A stretch of DNA of 64,000 nt from Streptomyces adelaidensis (GCF_016598475.1 NZ_JAEMUX010000016.1:1-64000); one strand, 5' to 3'; shown: positions 17,073 to 25,454, counted from the stretch's first letter. Made by a program: numbers and translations. Notes: generated by a model not told the origin, from the letters alone.

Positions 17073-17615
17073 CTAGAGGTACGGGCCTCCCGAGCGGCCG
17101 ACGGTCCGCGGGTCGTCGTCGTCCTCGTGGCCGCCGACACCGGGCGGAAGGGCGCGGCGCATCTGCTCCAGCTGGGCCCGGGCGGCCATCTGCTGGGCGA
17201 ACAGCGTCGTCTGGATCCCGTGGAAGAGGCCTTCGAGCCAGCCGACCAGCTGCGCCTGCGCGACCCGCAGTTCCGCGTCGCTGGGGATCGCCTCGTCCGT
17301 GAAGGGCAGGGAGAGCCGCTCCAGTTCCTCGACCAGTTCGGGCGCCAGCCCGTCCTCCAGTTCCTTGACCGAGCTGGCGTGGATCTCCTTCAGCCGGGCC
17401 CGGCTCGCCTCGTCGAGGGGGGCGAGCCGCACCTCTTCGAGGAGTTGCTTGATCATGCTGCCGATGCGCATGACCTTGGCCGGCTGTTCCACCATCTCCG
17501 TCACCGGGACCTCGCGGGAGTCCTCGCCTCCTCCGCCGCCCACCGCCATGCCGTCCTGGCCCACGACCAGGATCTGGGGCTGTTCGGGCGACCGTTCGTT
17601 CCTCGGCATCTCCAT
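17073..17615 (-). CDS. bpa: Bacterial proteasome activator Bpa
   Basis: ATP-independent ring-forming activator of the 20S proteasome, 180 residues, similar in length and sequence to mycobacterial Bpa (Rv3780). Conserved core: VEQPAKVMRIGSMIKQLLEEVR, LDEASRARLKEIHASSVKELEDGLAPELVEELERL, then AQAQLVGWLEGLFHGIQTTLFAQQMAARAQLEQMR, a four-helix bundle. The C-terminus is GGPYL; in mycobacteria GQYL inserts into the proteasome alpha ring, so the penultimate Tyr-Leu is kept while Gln is Pro. Start ATG 17615 chosen from family length; GTG 17633 (GAGGTGTACGC) or ATG 17609 are possible. The proteasome genes themselves are not in this window. Confidence 0.92.
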   Translation of the reverse strand: MEMPRNERSPEQPQILVVGQDGMAVGGGGGEDSREVPVTEMVEQPAKVMRIGSMIKQLLEEVRLAPLDEASRARLKEIHASSVKELEDGLAPELVEELERLSLPFTDEAIPSDAELRVAQAQLVGWLEGLFHGIQTTLFAQQMAARAQLEQMRRALPPGVGGHEDDDDPRTVGRSGGPYL

Positions 17616-17843
17616 GCCGCCATTCTCTCGCACGCGTACACCTCATCAGCGTGGTGCCCCCTGCGGAGGGTGATCCGCCGTTTACGTACCACCCGTTCGT
17701 GTCACCACCGGGGGGACTTCCCGGTGGTGGGGGAGGTCGGGGAGGTCGGTGGCCGGGGTGGCCGACATGACCGGGGTCCTCGGGGTCCTCGGGGTCCGGC
17801 GGGCCGAGATGCCGGGGTGCGGGTGGCGTGTGAGTCTGGGGGC

Positions 17844-18323
17844 GTGGCTCCTTGGCTCCGCTTGTCGCACGTGACGGGACTGGTCCTCGTCACGGTTCTC
17901 CTCGTGGCCGGGCTGCTCGTGGTCCCGGTGGCGGGGGCCGTGCCGTCCGGGTACGCGGCCGAGCCCGACCCCGTGACCTCCCGGGCCGGCAGCCGCGCGG
18001 GCGAGGGCCGGGAACGGCCGGGGCGTCACGACGCCGGCTCCCTGGAGGCGGAGGACGAGTACGCCGAGGACGAAGGTGTCGAGGACGAGGGCGACGAGGC
18101 TGACGAGGGCGATGCCTACGCGGATCCCGGCGGCCCGGACGCCGGGATCGCCCCCGAGCCGTCGCAGAACGCCGCCCTGCCCGTCCCGGCCGCCCCGCCC
18201 GGCCCGGGCGCCGCCACCACCGAGGAGCCCGTACTGCAGGCCCTCGCGCTCGGCACCGGCCTCATACTGATGGGCCTGGGCCTGGGGCTGGCCTTCGTGG
18301 GGCTGCGGATACGGCGGGAATGA
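17844..18323 (+). CDS. Exported acidic protein with C-terminal membrane anchor
   Basis: A 159-residue protein with no recognised domain. N-terminal hydrophobic signal (HVTGLVLVTVLLVAGLLVV, cleavage near GYAAEPD), a strongly acidic middle with repeated Glu/Asp (AEDEYAEDEGVEDEGDEADEG), a Pro/Ala linker and a C-terminal membrane helix (LALGTGLILMGLGLGLAFVGL) followed by RIRRE. This gives a short acidic extracellular loop tethered at the C-terminus. Start GTG 17844 is preceded by TCTGGGGGC. It is divergent from bpa and convergent with the quinone oxidoreductase. The antisense frame is less likely because it lacks a signal or fold pattern. Confidence 0.7.
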   Translation: MAPWLRLSHVTGLVLVTVLLVAGLLVVPVAGAVPSGYAAEPDPVTSRAGSRAGEGRERPGRHDAGSLEAEDEYAEDEGVEDEGDEADEGDAYADPGGPDAGIAPEPSQNAALPVPAAPPGPGAATTEEPVLQALALGTGLILMGLGLGLAFVGLRIRRE

Positions 18324-18402
18324 GCGGGGCGGCCGGGACGGGCAGGACACCCGTACGGCGGGCCCACGGGCCCATGTGGTCTACGTCCCTCATGGCGACG
18401 TC

Positions 18403-19422
18403 CTACGGCACGACCAGGAGCACCTTGCCGATGTGGCCGCTCCCCTCCAGTACCCGGTGGGCCTCGGCCGCGTCGTTCATGGGGATCTCGCGGTCGACGA
18501 CCGGGCGTACGTGGCCGTCGGCGATCAGCGGCCACACGTGTTCGCGTACGGCGGCGACTATGGCGGTCTTCTCCTCCAGGGGGCGGGCGCGCAGCGAGGT
18601 CGCACTGATCGCGGCGCGCTTGGCCAGGAGGGCGCCGATGTTCAGCTCGCCCTTGATGCCGCCCTGCATGCCGATGATCGCGAGGCGGCCGTTGACGGCG
18701 AGGACCCGGATGTTGCGGTCGAGGTACTTGGCGCCCATGTTGTCGAGGATGACGTCCGCGCCCTTGCCGTCGGTGGCCTTGCGGACCTCCTCGACGAAGT
18801 CCTGCTCGCGGTAGTTGATCAGGATGTCCGCGCCCAGGGCGGCGCACTGTTCGAGCTTCTCCCCGGTGCCCGCGGTGACGGCGACCTTCGCGCCGACGGC
18901 CTTGGCGAGCTGGATGGCCATGGTGCCGATGCCGCTGGAGCCGCCGTGCACGAGGAGGGTCTCGCCGGGGCGCAGGTGGGCGATCATGAAGACGTTGGAG
19001 CTTGTGAAGTCTCCCCCACCGACTCCGAAGAGGTTGGACCAGACCGTACAGACCGCTTCCGGCAGTGCCGCGGCGGTCGCAAGGTCCACCCCCTTCGGAA
19101 TGGGAAGCACCTGACCAGCGGGAACGGTGACCTTCTCGGCGTACCCGCCACCAGACAGCAGAGCGCACACCTCATCGCCAACGGCCCAGCCACCGACGCC
19201 GGGTCCAACGGCAGCGATACGGCCGGAGCACTCCAAGCCGGGGTACAGAGATGTACCGGGGGGCGGGTCGTAGAAGCCCTGCCGCTGGAGAATGTCGGCA
19301 CGGTTCACGGCGCTTGCCGCTACGTCGATGAGGACTTCCCCGTTCCCGGGCACGGGGTCCGGCACGTCCGCCCACTTGAGCACTTCGGGGCCGCCTGGCT
19401 GCGTAATGGTGACTGCCTTCAT
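18403..19422 (-). CDS. NAD(P)H:quinone oxidoreductase (MDR superfamily)
   Basis: Medium-chain dehydrogenase/reductase of the zinc-free quinone oxidoreductase branch, 339 residues. GroES-like N-domain (PVPGNGEVLIDVAASAVNRADILQRQG) and Rossmann domain with the NADPH loop VHGGSSGIGTMAIQLAKA; ends GHIGKVLLVVP. It matches the PIG3/TP53I3-like group (first residues MKAVTITQPGGPEVL). Start ATG 19422 is the family start, though AGGAG lies 14 bp upstream, a long spacing; GTG 19446 would add eight residues. Cytosolic; reduces quinones with NADPH. Transcribed alone. Confidence 0.9.
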   Translation of the reverse strand: MKAVTITQPGGPEVLKWADVPDPVPGNGEVLIDVAASAVNRADILQRQGFYDPPPGTSLYPGLECSGRIAAVGPGVGGWAVGDEVCALLSGGGYAEKVTVPAGQVLPIPKGVDLATAAALPEAVCTVWSNLFGVGGGDFTSSNVFMIAHLRPGETLLVHGGSSGIGTMAIQLAKAVGAKVAVTAGTGEKLEQCAALGADILINYREQDFVEEVRKATDGKGADVILDNMGAKYLDRNIRVLAVNGRLAIIGMQGGIKGELNIGALLAKRAAISATSLRARPLEEKTAIVAAVREHVWPLIADGHVRPVVDREIPMNDAAEAHRVLEGSGHIGKVLLVVP

Positions 19423-19489
19423 GGGGCCCGACGCTACTCCTGCCACGCATGAGCCTCGTTTTCCGCCCTCAGCGAGCCGGGGCGTCGGG

Positions 19490-19739
19490 CTACCGCCACG
19501 CTCCGGGAACGAACCGGTACGGGCGGGTGATCACTTCCCCGTACCCAAGATGAGCCGGGTTGCCCTTCAGATGGTCAGCGGCCCACGCCGTACCGTCCTC
19601 GGCCTTGCCGCTCATCTCGGCTCATGGCCGTGCAGCCGGTTGCCCCGCACCGCATGTGAAACGTCGTCGGCTCAGCGTCCGGCCGCCCGATGTCCGGCCG
19701 TAGCACGTGCTCGCGGAACCCGTACGTTGCGCGCCTCAT
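19490..19739 (-). pseudogene. Small zinc-ribbon protein gene (DUF7848-like), frameshifted
   Basis: Not visible as one frame. From ATG 19739, with GGAGG eight bases upstream, the protein reads MRRATYGFREHVLRPD, then EPTTFHMRCGATGCTAMSRDE; the homology then continues in another frame as GKAEDGTAWAADHLKGNP, AHLGYGEVITRPYRFVPGAW and a TAG at 19490-19492. Both parts together match the small Streptomyces proteins of about 80 residues with a Cys-based ribbon and the ending REIITRPYR-x-PGAWR (DUF7848-type). The total of 250 bp is not a multiple of three, so one base is lost or gained near 19615. Sequencing error is possible. Confidence 0.65.
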
Positions 19740-20068
19740 GCGGTCCGCCTCCGTACGCGGTCCGGGTGCCGGTTGATCAACACGTGGTGATCGCTGACCG
19801 TGCTGTGGTCACCGGCCTCCCGCGCCGCTTCCTGTTCGCTCCTCGGCCGCTCACACTCCAGGGCCCTCCCTTGCGTTGAGGGCCCCACCCCCGGCAGGGG
19901 AAGCGACCGGCGGGACGTGACGGTGGGCGCCCGCGGGTCGGTGCGCCCGTCGAGGTGTTCGCTTTCGGCGTGTACGCCGAGTTGGTCAACCACCGCTTCC
20001 TGAGGACTCGGGTCCGGGTTGCGGTCCCCGTCATGTCAGTCCGCCCGCGGACGGTCCATGTGGTCGGC
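19740..20068. other. Intergenic region before response regulator
   Basis: About 330 bp. A 8-bp-stem hairpin lies at 19861-19885 (see terminator). Apart from that and the Shine-Dalgarno of the frameshifted gene at its left edge, nothing is recognised. Confidence 0.6.
19861..19885. terminator. Candidate terminator after two-component genes
   Basis: GGGCCCTC / GAGGGCCC with a 9-nt loop, downstream of the response regulator on the minus strand. The stem is short and no T-run follows, so it is a moderate call. Confidence 0.45.
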
Positions 20069-20791
20069 TCACCTGGAAGGGCGACGGCCCCTGCGGTTGC
20101 GCCGGTCCGTTTTCTCGTGTGCGGTCGGCGGGTCGGGAGGCGGTGCCATGAGTCGGTGGGAAGCCGCGTATATGACGGCCTGAGTGCGGTCGCGCAGCCC
20201 CAGCTTCGCCAGGATCCGGGACACGTGCGTCTTGACCGTCTCGTCGCCGATACCCAGGCTGCGGGCGATCTCCGTGTTGCTGTATGCCTGGGCCACCAGC
20301 ATGAGGACTTCACGCTCGCGAGCCGTCAACCTGTCGAGCCCGGTGGGGGATGCGGGCGGGGCGATGCTGTCGGCGAAGCGGGAGATGAGACGGCGGGTGA
20401 CCGATGGATCGATGATGGCATCGCCTCTGGCGGCAATGTGGATGGCCGCGATCGTCTCTTCGGGAGGGACGCTCTTCAGGAGGAACCCGCTGACTCCCAT
20501 ATTGAGGGCGCTGTAGACGTAGCGGTCGTCGTCGTAGGTGGTGAGGACGATGACTTTCGTGGTGTTGCCCGGCCTGCCGAGGATGCGTTCCGCCGCACGA
20601 AGTCCGTCCAGCCGAGGCATACGGATGTCCAGAATGGCGACGTCAGGCGTCAGCCTGATGACCTCGTCCAAGGCCGCCTGGCCGTCGGCCACTTCCGCGA
20701 CACAGCACAGGTCGTCCTGGGTATCGAGGGCCGCTCTCAGTCCCGAGCGGAACATGGCGTGATCGTCGGCCAGGAGAATACGCAGACTCAT
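20069..20791 (-). CDS. NarL/LuxR-family response regulator
   Basis: A 240-residue DNA-binding response regulator. Receiver domain 1-120: acidic pair D9/D10, phosphoacceptor D55 in VAILDIRMPRLDG, Thr in VIVLTTYDDD and Lys in GFLLKSV. LuxR-type helix-turn-helix near the C-terminus (LTAREREVLMLVAQAYSNTE, TVKTHVSRILAKLGLRDR). ATG 20791 overlaps the stop of the sensor kinase (ATGA). The pair is divergent from the exported-protein operon at 22103, so that operon is the obvious target. A basic tail of about 20 residues (EKTDRRNRRGRRPSR) follows the HTH. Confidence 0.93.
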   Translation of the reverse strand: MSLRILLADDHAMFRSGLRAALDTQDDLCCVAEVADGQAALDEVIRLTPDVAILDIRMPRLDGLRAAERILGRPGNTTKVIVLTTYDDDRYVYSALNMGVSGFLLKSVPPEETIAAIHIAARGDAIIDPSVTRRLISRFADSIAPPASPTGLDRLTAREREVLMLVAQAYSNTEIARSLGIGDETVKTHVSRILAKLGLRDRTQAVIYAASHRLMAPPPDPPTAHEKTDRRNRRGRRPSR

Positions 20792-21978
20792 GTGCCATCC
20801 ATGGAGAAGGTGACGGATGTCTTCCAGTCGGCTCCGCCGTTCACGGGTCCATACGAGGCGAAGCCACTGAACATACTCGCTCGGCTGCTGATGCCCTCCA
20901 GACCACGGCGCGGAGAGTCCTCCACGAGCCGCTTCGACGCGGCTATGGGGTTGATCGCGATGACGCTGACGCACGGAGTTTCGTAGCAGATGGTGATGTC
21001 CACACGGCCGTTGCCGTGGCGCAGGGCATTGGTCAGCATCTCCTGCACGACGCGGTAGACGGCGATGTCCAAGGACCCTTCCAGCTCCAGTCGTGCGCCT
21101 TGAACGCTGATGTTCGCCTCAAGGCCGGCGGCGGACACGACGTGGATCAGTTCGTCGAGGTTGCCCAACCCCGGTTGCCGGGCGCCCTCCACGGGGCTGT
21201 CGTGCAGGAAGTCCAGCAGGCGGCGCAGGTCGAGGAGGGCCGCACGGCTGGAGGTCTCCACCGCTGCCAGCGCCGTCGACACCGGCGAGGCCTTCTGCCC
21301 GGAGAGTCCCAGCCGGGCTGCCCCGGCATGCACCCCGATGGCGCTCACATGATGCGCGATGACGTCGTGGAGATCCCGGGCGATGGCACTGCGGTCGTCG
21401 GCGATGGCATCCGCGAGCTCTTGCCGGGCACTCTCCCGCTCCCGGGAAGCCCGCTGTTCCAGTTCGGCGATGTGCGCGCCGCGAGCCGTGGTGTAGCGGC
21501 CGACCAGCCAGGCGAGCAAAGCCTCCTTCACCGTGCCCAGCAGAACGGTGCGCCAATCGGTGATGTCGGTTGATCCGCCGAGTGTCCTGGCCCCGATGGA
21601 CCCCGCGACCAGGAACAGGAGAGCCAGCACGGCCGGTCGGCCGTTCAGCCAGGCCCCCGCGCGATAGGCCGCTATGAGCATTCCGGCGTCGTTGAGGTCT
21701 CGCCCTGGGGTACCGCCGGACAGGAGCAGCGCACCGGCCACGGCCAGCGCCGCGTGGGCGAACGCCACGACTCCGGAGAGGCGGGCCGAACTCGCCAACG
21801 CCGCATCCACCAGGACGACTCCGGCCAACAGGCACCAGAAGGGCAGGGCGGGATTCACGTGCACACCCGCGTAGTAGAAAGTGAGGGTGTCCGCGAGCAG
21901 GCAGAACCCCGCCACAAGGACGGACTGCCGGGTGAGGGACCCACTCATGTCCCGAATCTGAACCAACACGGCCCCCAT
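20788..21978 (-). CDS. Sensor histidine kinase, HisKA_3 type
   Basis: Membrane sensor kinase, about 396 residues. Five or six hydrophobic segments span residues 18-165, with almost no extracytoplasmic domain, so the signal is probably sensed in the membrane. A short coiled helix follows (ARGAHIAELEQRASRERESARQ), then the HisKA_3 box with H204 in ARDLHDVIAHHVS and a HATPase domain (VVQEMLTNALRHG). The C-terminal ATP lid is unusual (LVEDSPRRGLEGISSRASMFSG) with weak G boxes. Start ATG 21978 or ATG 21948; neither has a strong Shine-Dalgarno. Coupled to the response regulator by overlap. Confidence 0.88.
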   Translation of the reverse strand: MGAVLVQIRDMSGSLTRQSVLVAGFCLLADTLTFYYAGVHVNPALPFWCLLAGVVLVDAALASSARLSGVVAFAHAALAVAGALLLSGGTPGRDLNDAGMLIAAYRAGAWLNGRPAVLALLFLVAGSIGARTLGGSTDITDWRTVLLGTVKEALLAWLVGRYTTARGAHIAELEQRASRERESARQELADAIADDRSAIARDLHDVIAHHVSAIGVHAGAARLGLSGQKASPVSTALAAVETSSRAALLDLRRLLDFLHDSPVEGARQPGLGNLDELIHVVSAAGLEANISVQGARLELEGSLDIAVYRVVQEMLTNALRHGNGRVDITICYETPCVSVIAINPIAASKRLVEDSPRRGLEGISSRASMFSGFASYGPVNGGADWKTSVTFSMDGT

Positions 21979-22009
21979 CGTGCACGAGCCCAGCGGAAAA
22001 ACATTCCTG

Positions 22010-22045
22010 CCCCCGGGGGAGGTCGTGTCCCCCGGGCGGGGGACA
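22010..22045. promoter_or_regulatory. Palindromic elements between sensor kinase and exported-protein operon
   Basis: CCCCCGGGGG at 22010-22019 and TGTCCCCC-GGGC-GGGGGACA at 22026-22045 (perfect 8-bp arms) sit side by side in the only divergent intergenic region. They are candidate binding sites for the response regulator, or structured leader elements of the divergent transcripts. Confidence 0.45.
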
Positions 22046-22102
22046 TGCCGTAACCCGAATGCGTGACGACACCGCATGGGGGCTGTTTCTACTGTCTGCC
22101 GC

Positions 22103-23779
22103 GTGAACGAGAACGCACCCCCCACAGCGGTTCGCCACAGATTCACCGGTCTCAAGTGTCTTGGCATGACGTGTGTGACACGCGTGCTGGTGGCCGTGCT
22201 CTGTGTCCTTGGTCTGTCCGTCACCGCGGGCCCCTCCGCGTGGGCGGACTCCGCGGCCGGGGGTGACCTGCAGGTGGCGCAGACACTCGGCGACCGCGAC
22301 CTGACCATCATTCTGCGGCGGGTCACCGGTCTGCCCGGCCCGCTGCAAGTGGATGTGCTCACCCATCAAGGCACTGCGGCGGGCACCCTGCGTCTGGGCA
22401 CCGTTCCCACAGGTGCGTCGGCGGATCCTGCGGAAGGTTCCTCGGTGGGGACCATCACCAGTAGCGCCTCGGTCAGTCTCGGCAGCACGCCGGGGTCCTA
22501 CGGCGTCGCCCTCGACATCGATCGAGCCGGGCCCTGGGAGCTTGTCGTCGATGACGGGTCCCGCAAGGCGCGGATCCCCTTCGTGGTGCCGGGCCAGACC
22601 ACGTCCCCGCCGGAACTCGCGGTGTTCGGCGGTTTCGTCACCGCTGGTGTGCTCATGCTGGTGACGCTGTTCGTCGCTGTGCGGGCCCGCCGCGGCGCCT
22701 GGGTGGTGCTGCCGGCCGGAGGTGTCGTGGCCGCGCTCGCGACAGCCGTCACCGCCGCGCTGCTGTCCGCCTCTCTGCCGATGCCGCCGGAGCCGGGCAG
22801 CCAGGTGGATGCCACGAACGACAACGTCAACGATCCCTACGCGGTCGTCCGGCCGGTGAGCAATGACTACTCCCGGCCGCCCGCCTCAGTGGAGTTGGGG
22901 CCGTACACGGCGAAGGCGGCAGAACGGGGCACGCTCCGGCTGAGCGTGACCGACGGCTCCACCGGCCTGCCCGCGGACGATCTCATCGTCCACGACGGTG
23001 CTCTGATGCATCTGCTGGTCATCGGACCGACCGGCCAGCTGTGGCACCTGCACCCCATACGTACCGCGCCCGGCGCCTACGAGGTCCAAATGCGGCTGCC
23101 CGTTGCCGGTCACTACGCCGTGTCCGCGGAGTTGGCCCGCCGCGGTGGTGGGGTCCAGCATGTGCGCTCGGCGACCGGTCTGACCGTCGGCGACGGCTCC
23201 CCACGCGGCGACGCCCCGGCCACGCCCGCCGAACTCACCCCGCAGGGGCCGGGAACGCGGACGGTCGACGGTGTACCGGTGCGCCTGTCGGCGTCCTCTC
23301 CCACGGCGGGAGCGGCGAGCACCCTGACCGCGCGCGTCGGCGACACACCGACGCTTCAGCCCTGGCTCGGAATGATCGGCCACATGATCGTGGTCGGGCC
23401 GCTCGACAAGGCGGACGCGACCAGCGCGACGCGTATGGGCCAGGCCGCCCAGGATGCCCCCGTCTGGGCTCACGCGCACTCCATGGGCGGCGACATGAGC
23501 GACCACTCCGAACACGGTGCGGGACAGGCTTCGGATAGCGGTGGGGGCGACGCGGAAGACGGAAGCGGGACGAGCACGGACGCGATGAGCGGCCTTATGC
23601 CACTCAACGGCGACAGTCCTGCGGACGAGACCGTGGCTGCCTATGGACCGGACGTCTCCTTCGTCTACACCTTCTCCGCCCCCGGCTACTACCGCGTGTG
23701 GATCCAGGCCGAGCGCGACAGCACCGTCCTGACCATCCCTTATCTCCTGCACGTGTCGCCGGCGGGAGGAGTGCGGTGA
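22103..23779 (+). CDS. Exported two-TM protein with YtkA-like, His/Met-rich domains
   Basis: About 558 residues, function unknown. Order: signal peptide (hydrophobic core before PSAWA, cleaved near residue 48); exported beta-rich domain (about 50-165); two adjacent membrane helices (172-193 and 199-223); then a large exported part with two beta domains. The first of these has HxLV...WHLHPI (H303, H315, H317), the YtkA-like pattern; the second has IGHMIVVGP, then H457-A-H459 followed by MGGDMSDHSEH, and ends YTFSAPGYYRVWIQAERD. The His/Met cluster suggests copper binding. The soluble-2TM-soluble layout equals that of PmoB/AmoB. Start GTG 22103 is uncertain; ATG 22166 also gives a signal peptide and neither has a clear Shine-Dalgarno. 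First gene of a four-gene operon. Confidence 0.75.
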   Translation: MNENAPPTAVRHRFTGLKCLGMTCVTRVLVAVLCVLGLSVTAGPSAWADSAAGGDLQVAQTLGDRDLTIILRRVTGLPGPLQVDVLTHQGTAAGTLRLGTVPTGASADPAEGSSVGTITSSASVSLGSTPGSYGVALDIDRAGPWELVVDDGSRKARIPFVVPGQTTSPPELAVFGGFVTAGVLMLVTLFVAVRARRGAWVVLPAGGVVAALATAVTAALLSASLPMPPEPGSQVDATNDNVNDPYAVVRPVSNDYSRPPASVELGPYTAKAAERGTLRLSVTDGSTGLPADDLIVHDGALMHLLVIGPTGQLWHLHPIRTAPGAYEVQMRLPVAGHYAVSAELARRGGGVQHVRSATGLTVGDGSPRGDAPATPAELTPQGPGTRTVDGVPVRLSASSPTAGAASTLTARVGDTPTLQPWLGMIGHMIVVGPLDKADATSATRMGQAAQDAPVWAHAHSMGGDMSDHSEHGAGQASDSGGGDAEDGSGTSTDAMSGLMPLNGDSPADETVAAYGPDVSFVYTFSAPGYYRVWIQAERDSTVLTIPYLLHVSPAGGVR

Positions 23780-24231
23780 ACGCCCTCAGCACTTCCGGCA
23801 ACCCGACGGTCCGGTTTCTTCGTGCGGGCGCCGCGGTCCTGCTGGCGGTGTGCCTCGCTCTGGCAGCCGTCGCGTTCCTTCCCTCCTGGACGGACGACGC
23901 CGTTTCACTGACCGGGGGCAACGCCACCGATGAAGTGACACTGACCGTGGCCCGGCCCCGCAGCGGCACGACGGACGTCGACATCCGCCTGACCTCGCGC
24001 CAGGGGGAACGCCGACGGGAAGGGGACGGAGGCTCGCCCACCGTCACACTGCAGGCCGTGCTGCCCACCCACGGACACGCGACGCCCGCGGCACCCGCAC
24101 AGGTTCACAGCCCGGGCAACTACTCCACAACCCTCCACCTGATGATGCCGGGGCGCTGGACCTTCCACGTCAACGTCGACTACGGCACGCGCAGCGACCA
24201 GTTCGAATTCCCCCTGGTGATCTCCGGCTGA
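23776..24231 (+). CDS. Small exported YtkA/FixH-like protein
   Basis: A 151-residue protein: one N-terminal hydrophobic segment (AAVLLAVCLALAAVAFL) as uncleaved anchor or signal, then a single beta domain. Pattern VTLTVARPRSGTTDVDIRL, VLPTHGHATPA and LMMPGRWTFHVNVDYG match the YtkA-like/FixH-like fold, often linked to copper handling or oxidase assembly. GTG 23776 overlaps the stop of the preceding gene (GTGA), so production is coupled. Function is not known; probably works with the preceding protein outside the membrane. Confidence 0.75.
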   Translation: MNALSTSGNPTVRFLRAGAAVLLAVCLALAAVAFLPSWTDDAVSLTGGNATDEVTLTVARPRSGTTDVDIRLTSRQGERRREGDGGSPTVTLQAVLPTHGHATPAAPAQVHSPGNYSTTLHLMMPGRWTFHVNVDYGTRSDQFEFPLVISG

Positions 24232-24293
24232 CCAACCGACCGCGCGACGACGTCAGTAACCGCTCATGCACGGCCAGGAGAAAGGCATATCCA

Positions 24294-25451
24294 TTGAGTA
24301 CAGCACTTCCCGTCAGCGGTACCAGGAGGGCATCCCAGCCGTCCCCCGCTGTCAGACTCTCCCTCGACAGCCGGACGGGCCCCATCGCCGCGAACACCGT
24401 CCTCTTCGGGGTCATGATTTCCCTGTTCGGCCTGAGCTGGGACATCCAGTGGCACGTCGACGTCGGCCCGGACACGTTCTTCACACTCTCGCACGTCATG
24501 TTGTACGCGGGCAGCGCCTTCGCCGGTCTCGCCAGCCTGGCCATGGTCCTGATCGCGACCGCCGCTCAGCGCGCAGGCCAGTCCGTGGACCAGTTCCCGG
24601 GCGGCAAGCCCGTACGTGTCCTCGGCGGAGCCTTTCGAGCCCCGCTGGGCTATCTGATCGCCGGTACGGGTGCCGCGCTGTTCCTTCTCTTCGGGCTTCT
24701 GGATCTGTGGTGGCACTCGCTGTACGGCTTTGACGCGGTGCTGGGCTCGCCGCCCCACGTCGGGCTGTTCCTCTCGATCTCCTTCACCATGGTGGGGAGC
24801 ATCATCGTCTTCGCCGCGGCGCATGACACCCGTTGGGGCCGAGCAGGCCTGATCGTCAGTATCCCGGTGCTCATCGTCTTCACCCCGATCACGACGGCGG
24901 CTTTCAACGGGCTCCCGCTGCCCGTCGACCCGCAACTCGTCGGCAACATCCTGTTCGCCACCCTGCTGCTGATCATGGGTACGCTCATCATCGGCCGGCG
25001 GAGCACCGCGCTGATGATCGCTGCGGCCCTCGGTTCCCTGCAACTCGTCCTGTGGTGGTTCTCGCCCTGGGCGGCCCACGCCTACGCCGACTCGCAAGGC
25101 CTGCCCCTGCGCGACAACCTCCGTGACGAAGCGCCCCAAATGCCTGCCGGCATTCCGGCGTTCATGCTCCTCGCGGCAGCGACCGTCACGGCACTGCTGT
25201 GGCTGAGCAAGAAGCAGGGCTGGTCGGGCCGCATCGCGCCGCAGATCATGGGCGCCGCAGGCGGAGCCGTCATCGGCCTCTCCCTCCCCATCCAGGCTGC
25301 CCTGTTCGGCGATTCCAGCCCGACCGCGGGCGAGTTGCTGACGATGACAGCGGTCGGTCTGGTGACAGGCGTCCTCGCGGGATTCGTCGCCGCCCGACTC
25401 GCTGTCCTGCTGCGGGAAAATTCCACCGGACCCGTCACGAAGGACCGATGA
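24294..25451 (+). CDS. 10-TM membrane protein with duplicated D-x3-H-x12/13-H motif
   Basis: A 385-residue integral membrane protein, about ten helices. Between helices 1 and 2: D50, W53, H54, D60, T61, F63, T64, S66, H67, that is D-x3-H-x12-H. Between helices 3 and 4 a second copy: D137, W140, H141, D147, H155 (D-x3-H-x13-H). Motif 1 shares D, W-H, D-T, F-T and S-H with the copper-site signature of AmoC/PmoC, at the same end-of-helix/start-of-helix location. The rest of the sequence is not recognised. Start is TTG 24294, with AGGAGAAAGG upstream. Third gene of the operon. Candidate metal-binding, possibly copper enzyme or transporter subunit. Confidence 0.8.
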   Translation: MSTALPVSGTRRASQPSPAVRLSLDSRTGPIAANTVLFGVMISLFGLSWDIQWHVDVGPDTFFTLSHVMLYAGSAFAGLASLAMVLIATAAQRAGQSVDQFPGGKPVRVLGGAFRAPLGYLIAGTGAALFLLFGLLDLWWHSLYGFDAVLGSPPHVGLFLSISFTMVGSIIVFAAAHDTRWGRAGLIVSIPVLIVFTPITTAAFNGLPLPVDPQLVGNILFATLLLIMGTLIIGRRSTALMIAAALGSLQLVLWWFSPWAAHAYADSQGLPLRDNLRDEAPQMPAGIPAFMLLAAATVTALLWLSKKQGWSGRIAPQIMGAAGGAVIGLSLPIQAALFGDSSPTAGELLTMTAVGLVTGVLAGFVAARLAVLLRENSTGPVTKDR

Positions 25452-25454
25452 CCC

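Noticed and set aside
17682..18350. Minus-strand 222-codon frame opposite the acidic membrane protein
   Set aside because: No signal or fold pattern; the plus-strand frame has signal peptide, acidic domain and C-terminal helix.
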